NCBI GenBank assembly: GCA_036003705.1
Contig: DASYSE010000102.1
Location: forward strand, 1 to 64,000
Length of the DNA stretch: 64,000 nucleotides
From: CALGFH01 sp036003705
Lineage (GTDB): Bacteria; Actinomycetota; CALGFH01
Reading direction: 5' to 3'
The translations under genes were made by a program, and so were the position numbers. Shown here piece after piece: positions 24,379-32,483 of this stretch; within the stretch, counting starts at the first letter, position 1; every line of letters begins with the position of its first letter. The notes beneath the pieces are model-generated. The model was not told the DNA's origin. It did no database searches and worked only from the letters and a program-made list of their open reading frames with translations.

Positions 24379-25112
24379 CGGCGACCATCGACCCGGTGGT
24401 GGTTGCGGCCAACGTGGCCTCGGTGCGGGAGCGGGTCGCGGCCGCCGCCGGCCGGGCCGGGCGCGACCCGGGCTCGGTCACCCTGGTCGCGGTGGCCAAG
24501 CTGTTCCCGCCGTCCGCGGTCCGGGCCGTGCTGGAGGCCGGCGTGCCCGACGTCGGCGAGAACTACGCCAAGGACCTCGAGCGCAAGGCGGCCGAGGTCC
24601 CCGGCGTGCGCTGGCACTTCGTCGGCCGCCTGCAGCGCAACAAGGCCGGCACGCTGGTTCGGGTCGGCGCCCTGGTGCACTCGCTGGACTCCCTGGCCGG
24701 GGCCCGGGCCCTCGGGCGCCGGGCGGTGGCCGCCGGCACCACCGCCCGCGCCCTGGTCCAGGTCGAGGTCGACGACCGCGAGGCGGCCCATGGGATCAGG
24801 CCAGCCGAGCTGGCGGCGTTCCTCGACGCCTGCCGCGCGGAGGACGGCCTGGAGGTCGACGGGCTGATGGTCATGCCCGCCCCGGCCGACGACCCGGAGG
24901 CGACCCGCCCGGCGTTCCGGCGGACCGCCGAGCTGGCCGCCCGCCTGGGCCTGGTCCAGCTGTCGATGGGGATGACGGCCGACTTCGAGGTGGCCGTCGA
25001 GGAGGGGGCGACCCTGATCCGGGTCGGCACCGCCCTGTTCGGCCCCCGACCCGTCAAGGGGGCGGCCGCGGCCCGGAACCCTCCCAGGCCCGTCGGGGGG
25101 AGCGGCCCATGA
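24375..25112 (+). CDS. PLP homeostasis protein (YggS/PLPBP family)
   Basis: A 245-residue single-domain TIM-barrel protein that binds pyridoxal phosphate and buffers B6 vitamers rather than catalysing a known reaction. The PLP lysine is in TLVAVAKLFPP (about residue 41), GENYAKDLERKA and WHFVGRLQRNKA follow, and the phosphate site LSMGMTADFEVAVEEGATLIRVG is conserved, ending in GTALFGPRP. GTG 24375 overlaps the stop of the small duplicated frame. Linkage to ftsZ, pgeF and sepF is usual in Gram-positive bacteria. Confidence 0.93.
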   Translation: MTATIDPVVVAANVASVRERVAAAAGRAGRDPGSVTLVAVAKLFPPSAVRAVLEAGVPDVGENYAKDLERKAAEVPGVRWHFVGRLQRNKAGTLVRVGALVHSLDSLAGARALGRRAVAAGTTARALVQVEVDDREAAHGIRPAELAAFLDACRAEDGLEVDGLMVMPAPADDPEATRPAFRRTAELAARLGLVQLSMGMTADFEVAVEEGATLIRVGTALFGPRPVKGAAAARNPPRPVGGSGP

Positions 25113-25212
25113 GCCGCCGACCCGCTACCCCAACGATTCGGTCATGGTCGCCGATCAGGACTTCTGAAATCAGACAAAGGGACGTTCCCGGTGGCTGTGT
25201 CGTGACTTCTGT

Positions 25213-25230
25213 GGCGACTATCGCCATAGT
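25213..25230 (+). promoter_or_regulatory. Possible sepF operator and -10 element
   Basis: A 13-bp palindrome (GGCGA-CTA-TCGCC, 25213-25225) directly precedes and overlaps a CATAGT hexamer (25225-25230), about 80 bases upstream of sepF. The lower GC content of 25113-25307 supports a promoter region. No clear -35 element is seen. Confidence 0.35.
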
Positions 25231-25307
25231 GTTTCCGGCGCCGCCCAAGGCGGACGTCCTCAGGTGCTTGGACAGTTGTCGACATGGTGAAAGGTAGGTG
25301 ACGTTAG

Positions 25308-25805
25308 GTGGCTGGGGCGTTCAAGAAGAGCCTTGTGTGGTTGGGGCTGGTCGAGCCTGAGGACGAGGAGGAGCTGGCCGACGTGGCCGAGTCGGCCGGG
25401 CGATCACCGGCCGATCGGGCTTCCATCCGCCGGGTGCGCGACGACGACGTCTACGGGCGCCGTCGTGAGGGGGGGCGCCTGGAGGAGTCAACCGAGGCGG
25501 TGATCCACCCGATCCCGTCCGCAGCCGCCGGCAAGGTCCACCTGATCGAGCCGTCCGGCTTCAACGACGCCGAGGAGATCGGTGAGAAGTTCAAGGCCGA
25601 CATCCCGGTGATCGTCAACCTCCAGGCATTGGAGCCGGAAACCGCCAAGCGTCTGATCGACTTCGCCGCCGGGCTCACCTTCGGGCTGGACGGGCGGATC
25701 CAGCGTGTTGCCGACAAGGTGTTCCTACTTACCCCTAGAAACGTTGAGGTCTCGGCCGAGGAGCGGCGGCGGCTCCAAGAGCGAGGCTTCTTCAACCAGG
25801 CATGA
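25308..25805 (+). CDS. sepF: Cell division protein SepF
   Basis: A 165-residue SepF. The N-terminal amphipathic segment (MAGAFKKSLVWLGLV) is the membrane-binding helix; an acidic, probably flexible linker follows, then the C-terminal dimer domain (about 80-160) with KFKADIPVIVNLQ, DFAAGLTFGLDGRIQRVADKVFLLTP and VEVS. SepF binds the FtsZ tail and anchors the ring in bacteria without FtsA, as here. The start is GTG 25308 after an AAAGGTAGG site. Confidence 0.94.
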   Translation: MAGAFKKSLVWLGLVEPEDEEELADVAESAGRSPADRASIRRVRDDDVYGRRREGGRLEESTEAVIHPIPSAAAGKVHLIEPSGFNDAEEIGEKFKADIPVIVNLQALEPETAKRLIDFAAGLTFGLDGRIQRVADKVFLLTPRNVEVSAEERRRLQERGFFNQA

Positions 25806-25818
25806 CCGGTGTCCAGCT

Positions 25819-26088
25819 GTGTGGATTCTCTCCCTTCTGCTGAGCTTGTACTGGCTGATCCTTCTCGGCCGGATCGTGATGGATCTGATCCTGAGCCTGA
25901 CCGGTGGCCGGGGACTGGCCGGTTTGGCGATCCTGTATGGAATACTGTATGACTTGACCGAACCCGTCCTCCGACCCATCAGGCGACTCCTTCCCCCCTT
26001 GCGAGTCGGCGCTGTGGCCCTAGATCTCTCCCCCCTCATCGTGTTCGTACTGATCGCCCTGTTGAGACAGGTGGTGAGTACCAGCTAG
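25819..26088 (+). CDS. YggT family membrane protein
   Basis: An 89-residue protein with two hydrophobic segments, one at the N-terminus (VWILSLLLSLYWLILLGRIVMDLIL) and one near the C-terminus (LSPLIVFVLIALLRQVV), separated by the family motif YDLTEPVLRPIRRLLPP. The YggT family lies between sepF and divIVA in many Gram-positive genomes; its molecular role is not settled, though osmotic tolerance and division have been suggested. The in-frame GTG at 25819, 13 bases after the sepF stop, is the best start despite lacking a clear ribosome binding site. Confidence 0.88.
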   Translation: MWILSLLLSLYWLILLGRIVMDLILSLTGGRGLAGLAILYGILYDLTEPVLRPIRRLLPPLRVGAVALDLSPLIVFVLIALLRQVVSTS

Positions 26089-26122
26089 CCGGCCCAACGC
26101 GAACGCTCGAGTGGTGCTCGGG

Positions 26123-26128
26123 TACAAT
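26123..26128 (+). promoter_or_regulatory. Candidate -10 element of divIVA
   Basis: TACAAT lies 31 bases before the divIVA start, after the yggT stop, with an AAGGAG ribosome binding site between (26149-26154). No -35 element of consensus type is seen, so this is only a candidate. Confidence 0.4.
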
Positions 26129-26159
26129 CGCCCATCCACTTGCAGGTTAAGGAGCGCAG

Positions 26160-27092
26160 ATGCCGCCACTGACGCCGCTGGACATCCAACACAAAGAATT
26201 CACCAAGGCCATGCGCGGGTACGCCATGCACGAGGTGGACACCTTCCTCGATCAGGTCACCGAGGAGTTCACTCGGATGCAGGACGAGATCGCCCGCCTC
26301 CGGGAGCAGGCTTCCAGCACGACGCCGTCGCAGCCCGCCCCGGTGCAGGTGCAGCAGGCCCCGCCGCCTCCGCCCCCGCAGCCGGTGGCCGCCGAGCCGC
26401 GCAGTGCCGGTGGCGAGGAGGCGATCGCCCGGGCCCTGGTCATGGCCCAGCGGATGGCCGACCAGACGGTCGAGGAGGCCAAGGTCAAGGCCAAGTCGAT
26501 GGTCGCCGAGGCCGAGGCGCGCGCCAAGAACATGACCGAGCAGGCGCAGATGCGCGCCCGCGAGGTCACCGAGGCCGCCCAGATGCGCGCCCGCGAGGTC
26601 ACCGAGGCCGCTCAGATGCGCGCCCGCGAGGTCACCGAGGCCGCCCAGGCCAGGGCCCGCGAGCTCACCGAGGGCCTGGAGACCCGCTACAAGGAGCGGA
26701 TCCAGTCGGCCGAGGCCCGCGCCCGCGTTGCCGAGGAGCAGGCCCGCATGCAGATCGCCCAGGCGACCGAGCAGGTGGCCAGGCGCCGTCAGGAGCTCGA
26801 GAGCTCCATCGAGGCACTGCGTGCGTTCGAGCGCGACTACCGCGCCCGGCTCCGCGGCTTCGTCGAGGGCCAGCTCAAGGCGCTCGAGGACGCGGCCCCG
26901 TCCGGGCCGGTCGCCCCACCGCAGCCGCCAGGCCTCGGCGGGAACTCGCGGCCCCTGCCCGGCGCCGACGACCTGCCGGCCCTGTCGACCGGGGCGCGCC
27001 AGAGCTCCTACTCGGCCCTGCGCGACTCGACCTCCGACCAGCTCGGCCACAACGGTCGCGACCGCGTCGACCGGCTGCGTCACGACGACTGA
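26160..27092 (+). CDS. divIVA: DivIVA/Wag31-type polar scaffold protein
   Basis: A 310-residue coiled-coil protein that marks cell poles or septa and organises wall growth in Actinomycetota. The N-terminal lipid-binding domain is clear (LTPLDIQHKEFTKAMRGYAMHEVDTFLDQV), followed by a Pro/Gln-rich linker (about 50-80) and a long coiled coil from about 88 to 245. Inside the coil an 11-residue unit (MRAREVTEAAQ) is repeated three times plus a degenerate fourth. The tail is Pro/Gly-rich. ATG 26160 has AAGGAG five bases upstream. It closes the division cluster, as in related genomes. Confidence 0.94.
   Translation: MPPLTPLDIQHKEFTKAMRGYAMHEVDTFLDQVTEEFTRMQDEIARLREQASSTTPSQPAPVQVQQAPPPPPPQPVAAEPRSAGGEEAIARALVMAQRMADQTVEEAKVKAKSMVAEAEARAKNMTEQAQMRAREVTEAAQMRAREVTEAAQMRAREVTEAAQARARELTEGLETRYKERIQSAEARARVAEEQARMQIAQATEQVARRRQELESSIEALRAFERDYRARLRGFVEGQLKALEDAAPSGPVAPPQPPGLGGNSRPLPGADDLPALSTGARQSSYSALRDSTSDQLGHNGRDRVDRLRHDD
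26547..26680 (+). repeat. 33-bp tandem repeat inside divIVA
   Basis: Units at 26547-26579, 26580-26612 and 26613-26645 are nearly identical (one silent change), with a diverged fourth at 26646 onwards. Each encodes 11 residues, a hendecad, so copy-number change would lengthen or shorten the coiled coil without breaking its register or reading frame. Confidence 0.9.
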
Positions 27093-27125
27093 CGGTCACG
27101 GTCGGGCGTTCCACCAGCCATCCGG

Positions 27126-27284
27126 GTGGTCGCCGGCGCCCTGCTCGCCTTGGCCGTGGCCATGGGCCTGCTGGTTGCCTCGCTGTTCCGCGCCGACGGC
27201 CTGAGCTTCGTGTGGGCTTCGCTGGCAGTTGACGCGATCGCGGTCACGCTGCTGGTGGCGGCCCTTCGCCGGCGGGCCCGCTAG
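27126..27284 (+). CDS. Small hydrophobic protein, two predicted membrane segments
   Basis: A 52-residue open frame directly after divIVA, in the same frame and 33 bases beyond its stop. It encodes two hydrophobic stretches (GALLALAVAMGLLVASLF and FVWASLAVDAIAVTLLVAAL) separated by RADGLS and ends in RRRAR, a positive-inside pattern. GTG 27126 is the only reasonable start; the ribosome binding site is poor. I do not recognise a family. Its stop shares the palindrome CTAG with the stop of the convergent small gene. Confidence 0.45.
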   Translation: MVAGALLALAVAMGLLVASLFRADGLSFVWASLAVDAIAVTLLVAALRRRAR

Positions 27285-27442
27285 GCGCGCGGCCGTAGGC
27301 GCGCGCGGCCGGCGAAGTCGCCCTTGGCTGGCGAAGTCGTCCGGTCGGCCGGCCGGACCGAGGTCAAGGTGCCGTCGGTCGCGGCCACCTTGATCCCGAG
27401 CTTGCGGTGCAGCGGCGTCGCCGAGTCGTCGCGGTCCGCCAT
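27281..27442 (-). CDS. Small hypothetical protein coupled to the HExxH gene
   Basis: A 53-residue frame whose ATG shares a base with the stop of the preceding minus-strand gene (TGATG), indicating coupled translation. It begins MADRDDSATPLHRKLGIKV; the TPLxRKLGIK stretch resembles the N-terminus of the actinobacterial DUF3052 family, whose members are much longer, so this may be a truncated relative or a coincidence. The remainder is basic and low in complexity. Function unknown. Confidence 0.45.
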   Translation of the reverse strand: MADRDDSATPLHRKLGIKVAATDGTLTSVRPADRTTSPAKGDFAGRARLRPRA

Positions 27443-27897
27443 CAGCCTCCCTCGGGCCGGTGGTCGCGCTCGTTGAGGGCGTCCTGGACGGCCGCGGCCG
27501 CCAGCGAGGCGGCCCGCTCGAACGGGTTGCGCCGATACCCTCGTATGCTGCCCAGCAGGTAGGCGGGGTAGTAGAACGGGCCCCAGCGCTCGTGCTGGGC
27601 GACGTGCTCCAGCTCGTGGGCGAGCAGGCGGTCGTCCAGGTGCCGGTTGGCCACGATCACGTGGCCGAGCGTGATGGCCTTGAACCCGCGCCAGCCGAGC
27701 AACCGGGCCAGCCCGCCGCGGCCGCCCTCGAACAGCAGCACCCCCCGCCAGCGCACCGGCCGCGTCCGGGTGGTGAGCGCCCCGACCAGCCCGACCAGGC
27801 TGTTCGGCCCGGCCCACAGATACCCCCACACCGACCGGGCCGCCGGCAGCAGGTCCCCCAGGTCGTCGACGCGCACCGGCCGTGCCCGCCCGGTCAC
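27442..27897 (-). CDS. Hypothetical protein with an HExxH metallopeptidase-like motif
   Basis: A 151-residue protein I cannot assign to a named family. The notable feature is HELEHVAQHERWGPFYYPAYL at residues 94-114, containing HExxH (His94, Glu95, His98), the zinc-binding motif of many metallopeptidases. No full protease domain or signal peptide is evident; hydrophobic stretches are short. It starts with a GTG overlapping the ileS stop (GTGA) and is followed by a coupled small gene, so it is probably expressed with ileS under the same T-box. A link to translation is suggested only by this context. Confidence 0.75.
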   Translation of the reverse strand: MTGRARPVRVDDLGDLLPAARSVWGYLWAGPNSLVGLVGALTTRTRPVRWRGVLLFEGGRGGLARLLGWRGFKAITLGHVIVANRHLDDRLLAHELEHVAQHERWGPFYYPAYLLGSIRGYRRNPFERAASLAAAAVQDALNERDHRPEGG

Positions 27898-30800
27898 CGC
27901 TCCTCGGTCACCGGGCGCAGCCAGAGGCGGACCGGCTGGCCGTCCAGGTCGACCCGGGCGTCATGACCGTCGCCCTGGGGGGCGCGGTGCAGGCTGGTCG
28001 CGAGGGTCTCGCCGAGCAGGTAGTCGCGGTGGGCGTCGACCGCGGCCGCGACCTCGCCGTCGGCCCTGACGGCCAGCTCGATCCGGTCGTCCACCGCCAG
28101 CCCGGCCGCCTTGCGGAGGTCCTGCACGGCCCGGACCAGGTCCCTGGCCAGTCCCTCGAGGCGCAGCTCGGGCGAGACCTCCAGGTCGAGGGCGACCGCG
28201 GTGGCGCCGTCGCGGACCACCCGCCAGCCGGTCACCGGCTCCTCGACCACCGCGACCTCCTCCGGGGCGAGCTCGACCACGCCCAGTCCCTCCACGACCA
28301 GCTCGACCCGCTGGCCGGCCCGCAGCCTCGGGGCCAGCCGGCCCGCCAGCTCGGCCGGCGCCTGGCGCATCGCGGCGGCCACCGCCTGGGCGTCGCGCCC
28401 GAAGCGGGGGCCAAGGGCCCGGAAGTTCGGCGCCAGCCGGTAGGCGACCAGCCCGACCTCGCCCTGCGCGAACCCGACCTGCTTGACGTTGAGCTCGGCC
28501 GCGACCAGGTCGAGCAGCCCGGCCACCCCCTCCCTGACCCGGTCGGGCACGCTGATCAGCGCCCTGGCCAGGGGCTGGCGTACCTTGAGCCTGGCCTCGG
28601 TGCGGGCCTGGCGGCCAAGGCCGACCAGCCGCCTGACCTCGGTCATGGCGGCGCTCAGCGCCGGGTCGGCCGCGGCCCGGTCGGGCTCCGGCCAGTCGAC
28701 CAGGTGGACCGAGTCCGCCGCCTCCGGGTCGACCGAGACCACCAGCCCCTGCCACAGCGCCTCGGCGGTGAACGGCGCATACGGCGCCAGCAGCAACGAG
28801 ACCGTCCGCAGGCAGGTCCACAGGGTTCGGAAGGCGGCGTCGGCGTCGCTGCCGGTACCCCGCCAGAACCGCCGCCGCGACAGCCGCACGTACCAGTTGG
28901 AGAGGTCGTCGACGAACCCGGCCAGCCGCCGGGCGGCGCTGGTGGCGTCGTAGTCGTCCAGGTTCCGGGTGACCTGCTCCACCGTGTCGGCCAGCTCGGC
29001 CAGCACCCACCGATCGAGCGCCGAGGTCGGGGCTCCGGCGGCGGAGCGGGTGGGGTCGAACTCTTCCAGACGGGCGTACAGCGCGAAGAAGCTGTAGGTG
29101 TTCCACAAGGTGAGGAAGAACGACCTGGTGACGTCCTCGATGGCCTCGGGGAACAGGCGCCGCGACACCCACGGCGACCCGGTGGCCAGCATGAACCAGC
29201 GCATCGGGTCGGCACCGTAGCGGTCCAGCAGCTGGATTGGGTCGAGCACGTTGCCGAGGCTCTTCGACATCTTGCGGCCGTCGCGGTCGACGATGTGCCC
29301 CAGGCAGACCACGTTCCGGTAGGACGTCTGGTCGAACAGCAGCGTGCTCACCGCCAGCAGGGAGTAGAACCACCCGCGGGTCTGGTCGATGGCCTCGGAG
29401 ATGAAGTCGGCCGGGAACGCGCGCTCGAAGGCGGCCCGGCTGTCCGGGGCGTGCGGGTAGCCCCACTGGGCGAACGGCATCGACCCGGAGTCGAACCAGG
29501 CGTCGAGCACGTCGGGGACCCGGCGGGCCTCCTGCCCGCAGTCCGGGCAGGCCAAGCGCACCTCGTCCACGAACGGCCGGTGCGGGTCGAGGCCGGACAG
29601 GTCGCGGCCGGCCTTCGCCGACAGGTCGGCCAGGCTCTCGACCACGGTCACGTGCCCGTCCGCGCAGCGCCACAACGGCAGCGGGGTGCCCCAGTAGCGG
29701 GCCCTGGACAGCGCCCAGTCGACGTTGTTGGCCAGCCAGTCGCCGAAGCGGCCGTCGCGGATGTGCTCGGGGCGCCAGCCGATGCGGGCGTTCTCGTCCA
29801 GCAGCCGGTCCTTGACCGCCGTCGTCCTGGCGTACCAGGAGGTCAGCGCGTAGTAGATCAGCGGGGTCGAGCAGCGCCAGCAGAACGGGTAGGCGTGCCG
29901 GTGGGTCTCGGCCCGCCACAGCAGCCCCCGCCGGCGCAGGTCCTCGACCAGGTCCGGGTCGGCGTCCTTGACGAACCTGCCGGCCAGCCAGCCGCTCTCC
30001 GGGCCGAAGCGGCCGTCGAGGCCGACCGGGTGGAGCACCGGGGTGTTGTAGCGCTGGCCCACGGCCAGGTCCTCGGCGCCGTAGGCCGGCGAGGTCTGGA
30101 CCAGGCCCGACCCGTCGCTGGTGGTGACGTAGTCGTCGGCCACCACCGTCCAGCCCCGGGCCGCCTCCTCGTCGGTCACCGGGACCAGGTCGAAGGCGCG
30201 CCGGTAGCGGGTGCCGAGCAGCTCCTGGAGGGGCACCGGCCGCAGCACCCGGGCGTCCTCGCCGACCGCCTTGGCGACCAGGTCCCTGGCCACCACCAGC
30301 TTGCGGGCCCTCCCGTCCTGGCCGGTCGCCTCCACCAGGACGTACTGGATATGGGGGCCGACCACCACCGACACGTTGGGGACCAGCGTCCACGGCTGGG
30401 TCGTCCAGACCAGCAGGGCCGCGCCCTCCTCGGCCAGGGTGCCGGTGGTCGCCGGCAGGGCGACGTAGGCGGTGAGGTCCTCGACCTCCTCGTAGCCCAT
30501 CGCCACCTCGGCGTCCGACAGCGTCGTCTCGCAGCGAGGGCAGTAGGGAGAGACCTTGTAGTCCTCGACCAGCAGGCCGCGGCGGTACAGCTCGGCCAGG
30601 GCCCACCAGACGCTCTCGACGTAGGAGGTGTCCATCGTCCGGTAGGCCTGGCTGGTGTCGATCCAGAAGCCGATCCGCTCGGTGAGGCGCTCGAAGGCGT
30701 CGACGTAGCGCTCGACCGACTCGCGGCAGCGGGCGTTGAACGCCTCCACCCCGAACGCCTCGATCGCGCGCTTGTCCTGGAGGCCGAGTTCCTTCTCGAC

Positions 30801-31091
30801 CTCCAGCTCGACCGGCAGGCCGTGGCAGTCCCAGCCGCCCTTGCGGTCGACCCGGTAGCCGCGCATCGTCTTGAAGCGCGGGAACAGGTCCTTGAAGACC
30901 CGCGCCTCCACGTGGTGCACGCCGGGCCGGCCGTTGGCGGTCGGCGGCCCCTCGTAGAAGACGAACGGCTCGGCCCCGACCCGCTGATCGACGGAGCGCT
31001 GGAACACCTTCCGGTCGCGCCACAGCTCCAGCATCCTGGCGTCGAGCGCTGGGAGGTCGAGGTTGGGGTCGACCTCGGGGAACCGGCCCAT
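27894..31091 (-). CDS. ileS: Isoleucyl-tRNA synthetase
   Basis: A class I synthetase of about 1065 residues that charges tRNA-Ile. The HIGH-type motif is in GPPTANGRPGVHHVEARVFK near residue 50, followed by GWDCHGLPVE; the editing domain occupies roughly 200-400; the KMSKSLGN motif is near residue 605; the anticodon-binding domain contains LDRWVLAEL and SNWYVRLSRRRFW. The length and the C-terminal region fit the long IleRS class found in many actinobacteria. ATG 31091 gives the conserved start MGRFPEVDP, with GAAGGAGA upstream; an open frame continues upstream through the T-box. The ribosome binding site is embedded in a predicted T-box sequestering hairpin. Confidence 0.96.
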   Translation of the reverse strand: MGRFPEVDPNLDLPALDARMLELWRDRKVFQRSVDQRVGAEPFVFYEGPPTANGRPGVHHVEARVFKDLFPRFKTMRGYRVDRKGGWDCHGLPVELEVEKELGLQDKRAIEAFGVEAFNARCRESVERYVDAFERLTERIGFWIDTSQAYRTMDTSYVESVWWALAELYRRGLLVEDYKVSPYCPRCETTLSDAEVAMGYEEVEDLTAYVALPATTGTLAEEGAALLVWTTQPWTLVPNVSVVVGPHIQYVLVEATGQDGRARKLVVARDLVAKAVGEDARVLRPVPLQELLGTRYRRAFDLVPVTDEEAARGWTVVADDYVTTSDGSGLVQTSPAYGAEDLAVGQRYNTPVLHPVGLDGRFGPESGWLAGRFVKDADPDLVEDLRRRGLLWRAETHRHAYPFCWRCSTPLIYYALTSWYARTTAVKDRLLDENARIGWRPEHIRDGRFGDWLANNVDWALSRARYWGTPLPLWRCADGHVTVVESLADLSAKAGRDLSGLDPHRPFVDEVRLACPDCGQEARRVPDVLDAWFDSGSMPFAQWGYPHAPDSRAAFERAFPADFISEAIDQTRGWFYSLLAVSTLLFDQTSYRNVVCLGHIVDRDGRKMSKSLGNVLDPIQLLDRYGADPMRWFMLATGSPWVSRRLFPEAIEDVTRSFFLTLWNTYSFFALYARLEEFDPTRSAAGAPTSALDRWVLAELADTVEQVTRNLDDYDATSAARRLAGFVDDLSNWYVRLSRRRFWRGTGSDADAAFRTLWTCLRTVSLLLAPYAPFTAEALWQGLVVSVDPEAADSVHLVDWPEPDRAAADPALSAAMTEVRRLVGLGRQARTEARLKVRQPLARALISVPDRVREGVAGLLDLVAAELNVKQVGFAQGEVGLVAYRLAPNFRALGPRFGRDAQAVAAAMRQAPAELAGRLAPRLRAGQRVELVVEGLGVVELAPEEVAVVEEPVTGWRVVRDGATAVALDLEVSPELRLEGLARDLVRAVQDLRKAAGLAVDDRIELAVRADGEVAAAVDAHRDYLLGETLATSLHRAPQGDGHDARVDLDGQPVRLWLRPVTEER

Positions 31092-31099
31092 CTGCTGAT

Positions 31100-31375
31100 C
31101 GTCTCCTTCGCGCGACGTTGCCCTGGCGAAGGGACGAGGCCATGAGCCCCGCGGTACCACCCCTCGTGCCGGCAGCCTCGCGACCACCGACCGCTCGCCG
31201 GCCACCGGGTTGCAGTGGTCCGTCAGCTGTCACGGGCTGACCCGGCTGCGTCTACTGGGCGGTGGCCCGCCGTTCGGGCAGCGGCTCGGGGAGGATGTTC
31301 GAGAGGCGCCGTGCCACCGGGCTTCCACCATCCCCGGCTCGCTGGCGGCCGTGCCGCCCCCTACTCGTTCCCGTC
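31100..31375 (-). promoter_or_regulatory. T-box riboswitch of ileS (translational type)
   Basis: Read on the minus strand: GAACGAGTAG (31370-31361, the AGTA side of the specifier loop), AGCGAGC (31343-31337), GGTGGAAGCC (31328-31319, distal stem I), GAAC followed by the Ile specifier ATC (31296-31294), and the T-box core GGGTGGTACCGCG (about 31162-31150). Downstream, CGTCCCTTCGC (31136-31126) can pair with GCGAAGGAGACG (31111-31100), which contains the ileS ribosome binding site. Binding of uncharged tRNA-Ile would free the site, so control is at translation initiation. The leader also fills most of the non-coding stretch 31092-31521; I cannot place its promoter firmly. Confidence 0.9.
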
Positions 31376-31521
31376 ATCGCCTGTACCCCGAGTCTACCTC
31401 GCCCCCGCAATCGGTTTGGCTATGATGCCAATGCAGCTGCCGCCTTCCGTGCGCCGGACTTGTGAGGGTGGCCGCCCAGGTACCGCCATCCTCGCCGGCT
31501 GGGCCGTTGTCGGAGGACGCC

Positions 31522-31959
31522 ATGGCACGCAAGAAGACCGCTGGGACCGGGGCCGAGCCGGCGCCGCGCCGGCGCGGCCACCGCTCGCTGGTCACCAAAC
31601 GAGACCTCGCTTCCTACCGCAGACGGCTGGAGGCCGAGCTGGCCGAGCTGAACGGCCAGCGGGCCGACCTGGAGGAGTCGACCGGCGCGAGCATGGCCGA
31701 CGCCACCGGCGAGGTCGGCTTCGACGAGGAGTACGCCGACGCCGGCAGCTTCACCTTCGAACGCGAGCGCGACCTGTCGCTGGTCGACAACGTCAAGGAC
31801 CTGATCGACAAGGTCGAGCGCGCGCTGACCCGGATCGGCGACGGCAGCTACGGCCGCTGCGAGGCCTGCGGCGACGCCATCGAGGCCGAACGGCTGGACG
31901 CCCTGCCCTACACCACCCTGTGCCTGGCCGACGCCCGCCGGCGGGTCCGCCCGCGGTGA
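31522..31959 (+). CDS. DksA/TraR-type zinc-finger protein
   Basis: A 145-residue protein of the TraR/DksA family, which enters the RNA polymerase secondary channel in studied members. A basic N-terminus leads into a coiled-coil helix pair (LASYRRRLEAELAELNGQRADLEE ... LVDNVKDLIDKVERALTRI), then the zinc finger YGRCEACGDAIEAERLDALPYTTLCLADARR. The first CxxC is intact, but the second pair reads CLAD instead of CxxC, so the finger has lost one Cys and may bind zinc poorly or use the Asp. ATG 31522 has GGAGGA four bases upstream. The gene precedes lspA as in Streptomyces and overlaps it in GTGA. Confidence 0.85.
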   Translation: MARKKTAGTGAEPAPRRRGHRSLVTKRDLASYRRRLEAELAELNGQRADLEESTGASMADATGEVGFDEEYADAGSFTFERERDLSLVDNVKDLIDKVERALTRIGDGSYGRCEACGDAIEAERLDALPYTTLCLADARRRVRPR

Positions 31960-32483
31960 GCGGCGCTCCACGAGCCAGGCGTGTGCTGGCCGTGTACGGC
32001 ACCGCCGTTGCCGTGCTCGCGGTGGACCAGCTCATCAAGCACCTGGTGGTCAGCAACCTGGCCGGCCGCCCGCCGGTCGGCGTGATCGGCACCTTCGTCG
32101 AGCTGCGCTACACCACCAACTCCGGCGGCGCCTTCTCGCTGCTCACCGGCGCCCCGCTGTTCTTCGGAGTGATGGCCATCGTGATCATCGGCGGGATCGT
32201 CTACGCCTCCCGCCGCACCCAGCCGCTGTCGATGCTGATGGTCCTCGGGCTGATCCTGGGCGGGGCGCTCGGCAACCTGGCCGACCGGCTGTTCCGGGGC
32301 GATGGCCTGCTCCGCGGCGAGGTGGTCGACTTCGTCAAGGTCGGCATCTGGCCGGTGTTCAACCTCGCCGACTCCTGCATCGTGGTCGGCGGCCTGCTCC
32401 TGGCCATCTTCCTCGGCCGTGCCGAACGCCAGCACGACCAGACCCCGGTCGACACCTCCCCCCGCCCGCTCGACCCCCCGTGA
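31956..32483 (+). CDS. lspA: Lipoprotein signal peptidase LspA
   Basis: A 175-residue aspartyl peptidase with four transmembrane helices that removes signal peptides from prolipoproteins. Conserved elements are DQLIKHLVV, the TTNSGGAFSLL loop, the catalytic-Asp segments GGALGNLADRLFRG and FNLADSCIVVGG, and VVDFV. GTG 31956 overlaps the upstream stop; the 3' end overlaps rluD in GTGA. A likely client is the binding lipoprotein near the right edge of the window. Confidence 0.95.
   Translation: MSGAPRARRVLAVYGTAVAVLAVDQLIKHLVVSNLAGRPPVGVIGTFVELRYTTNSGGAFSLLTGAPLFFGVMAIVIIGGIVYASRRTQPLSMLMVLGLILGGALGNLADRLFRGDGLLRGEVVDFVKVGIWPVFNLADSCIVVGGLLLAIFLGRAERQHDQTPVDTSPRPLDPP

Noticed and set aside
27090..27284. 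Readthrough of the divIVA stop into the in-frame small membrane peptide
   Set aside because: There is no readthrough signal, and fusing two membrane helices to a cytosolic scaffold is implausible. A separate GTG start is simpler.
27882..31145. Long open frames opposite ileS on the + strand (over 1000 codons)
   Set aside because: They mirror the codon structure of ileS, have low-complexity Gly/Arg/Pro/Val composition and no domain motif; ileS itself is unambiguous. Such shadows are expected at about 70% GC.
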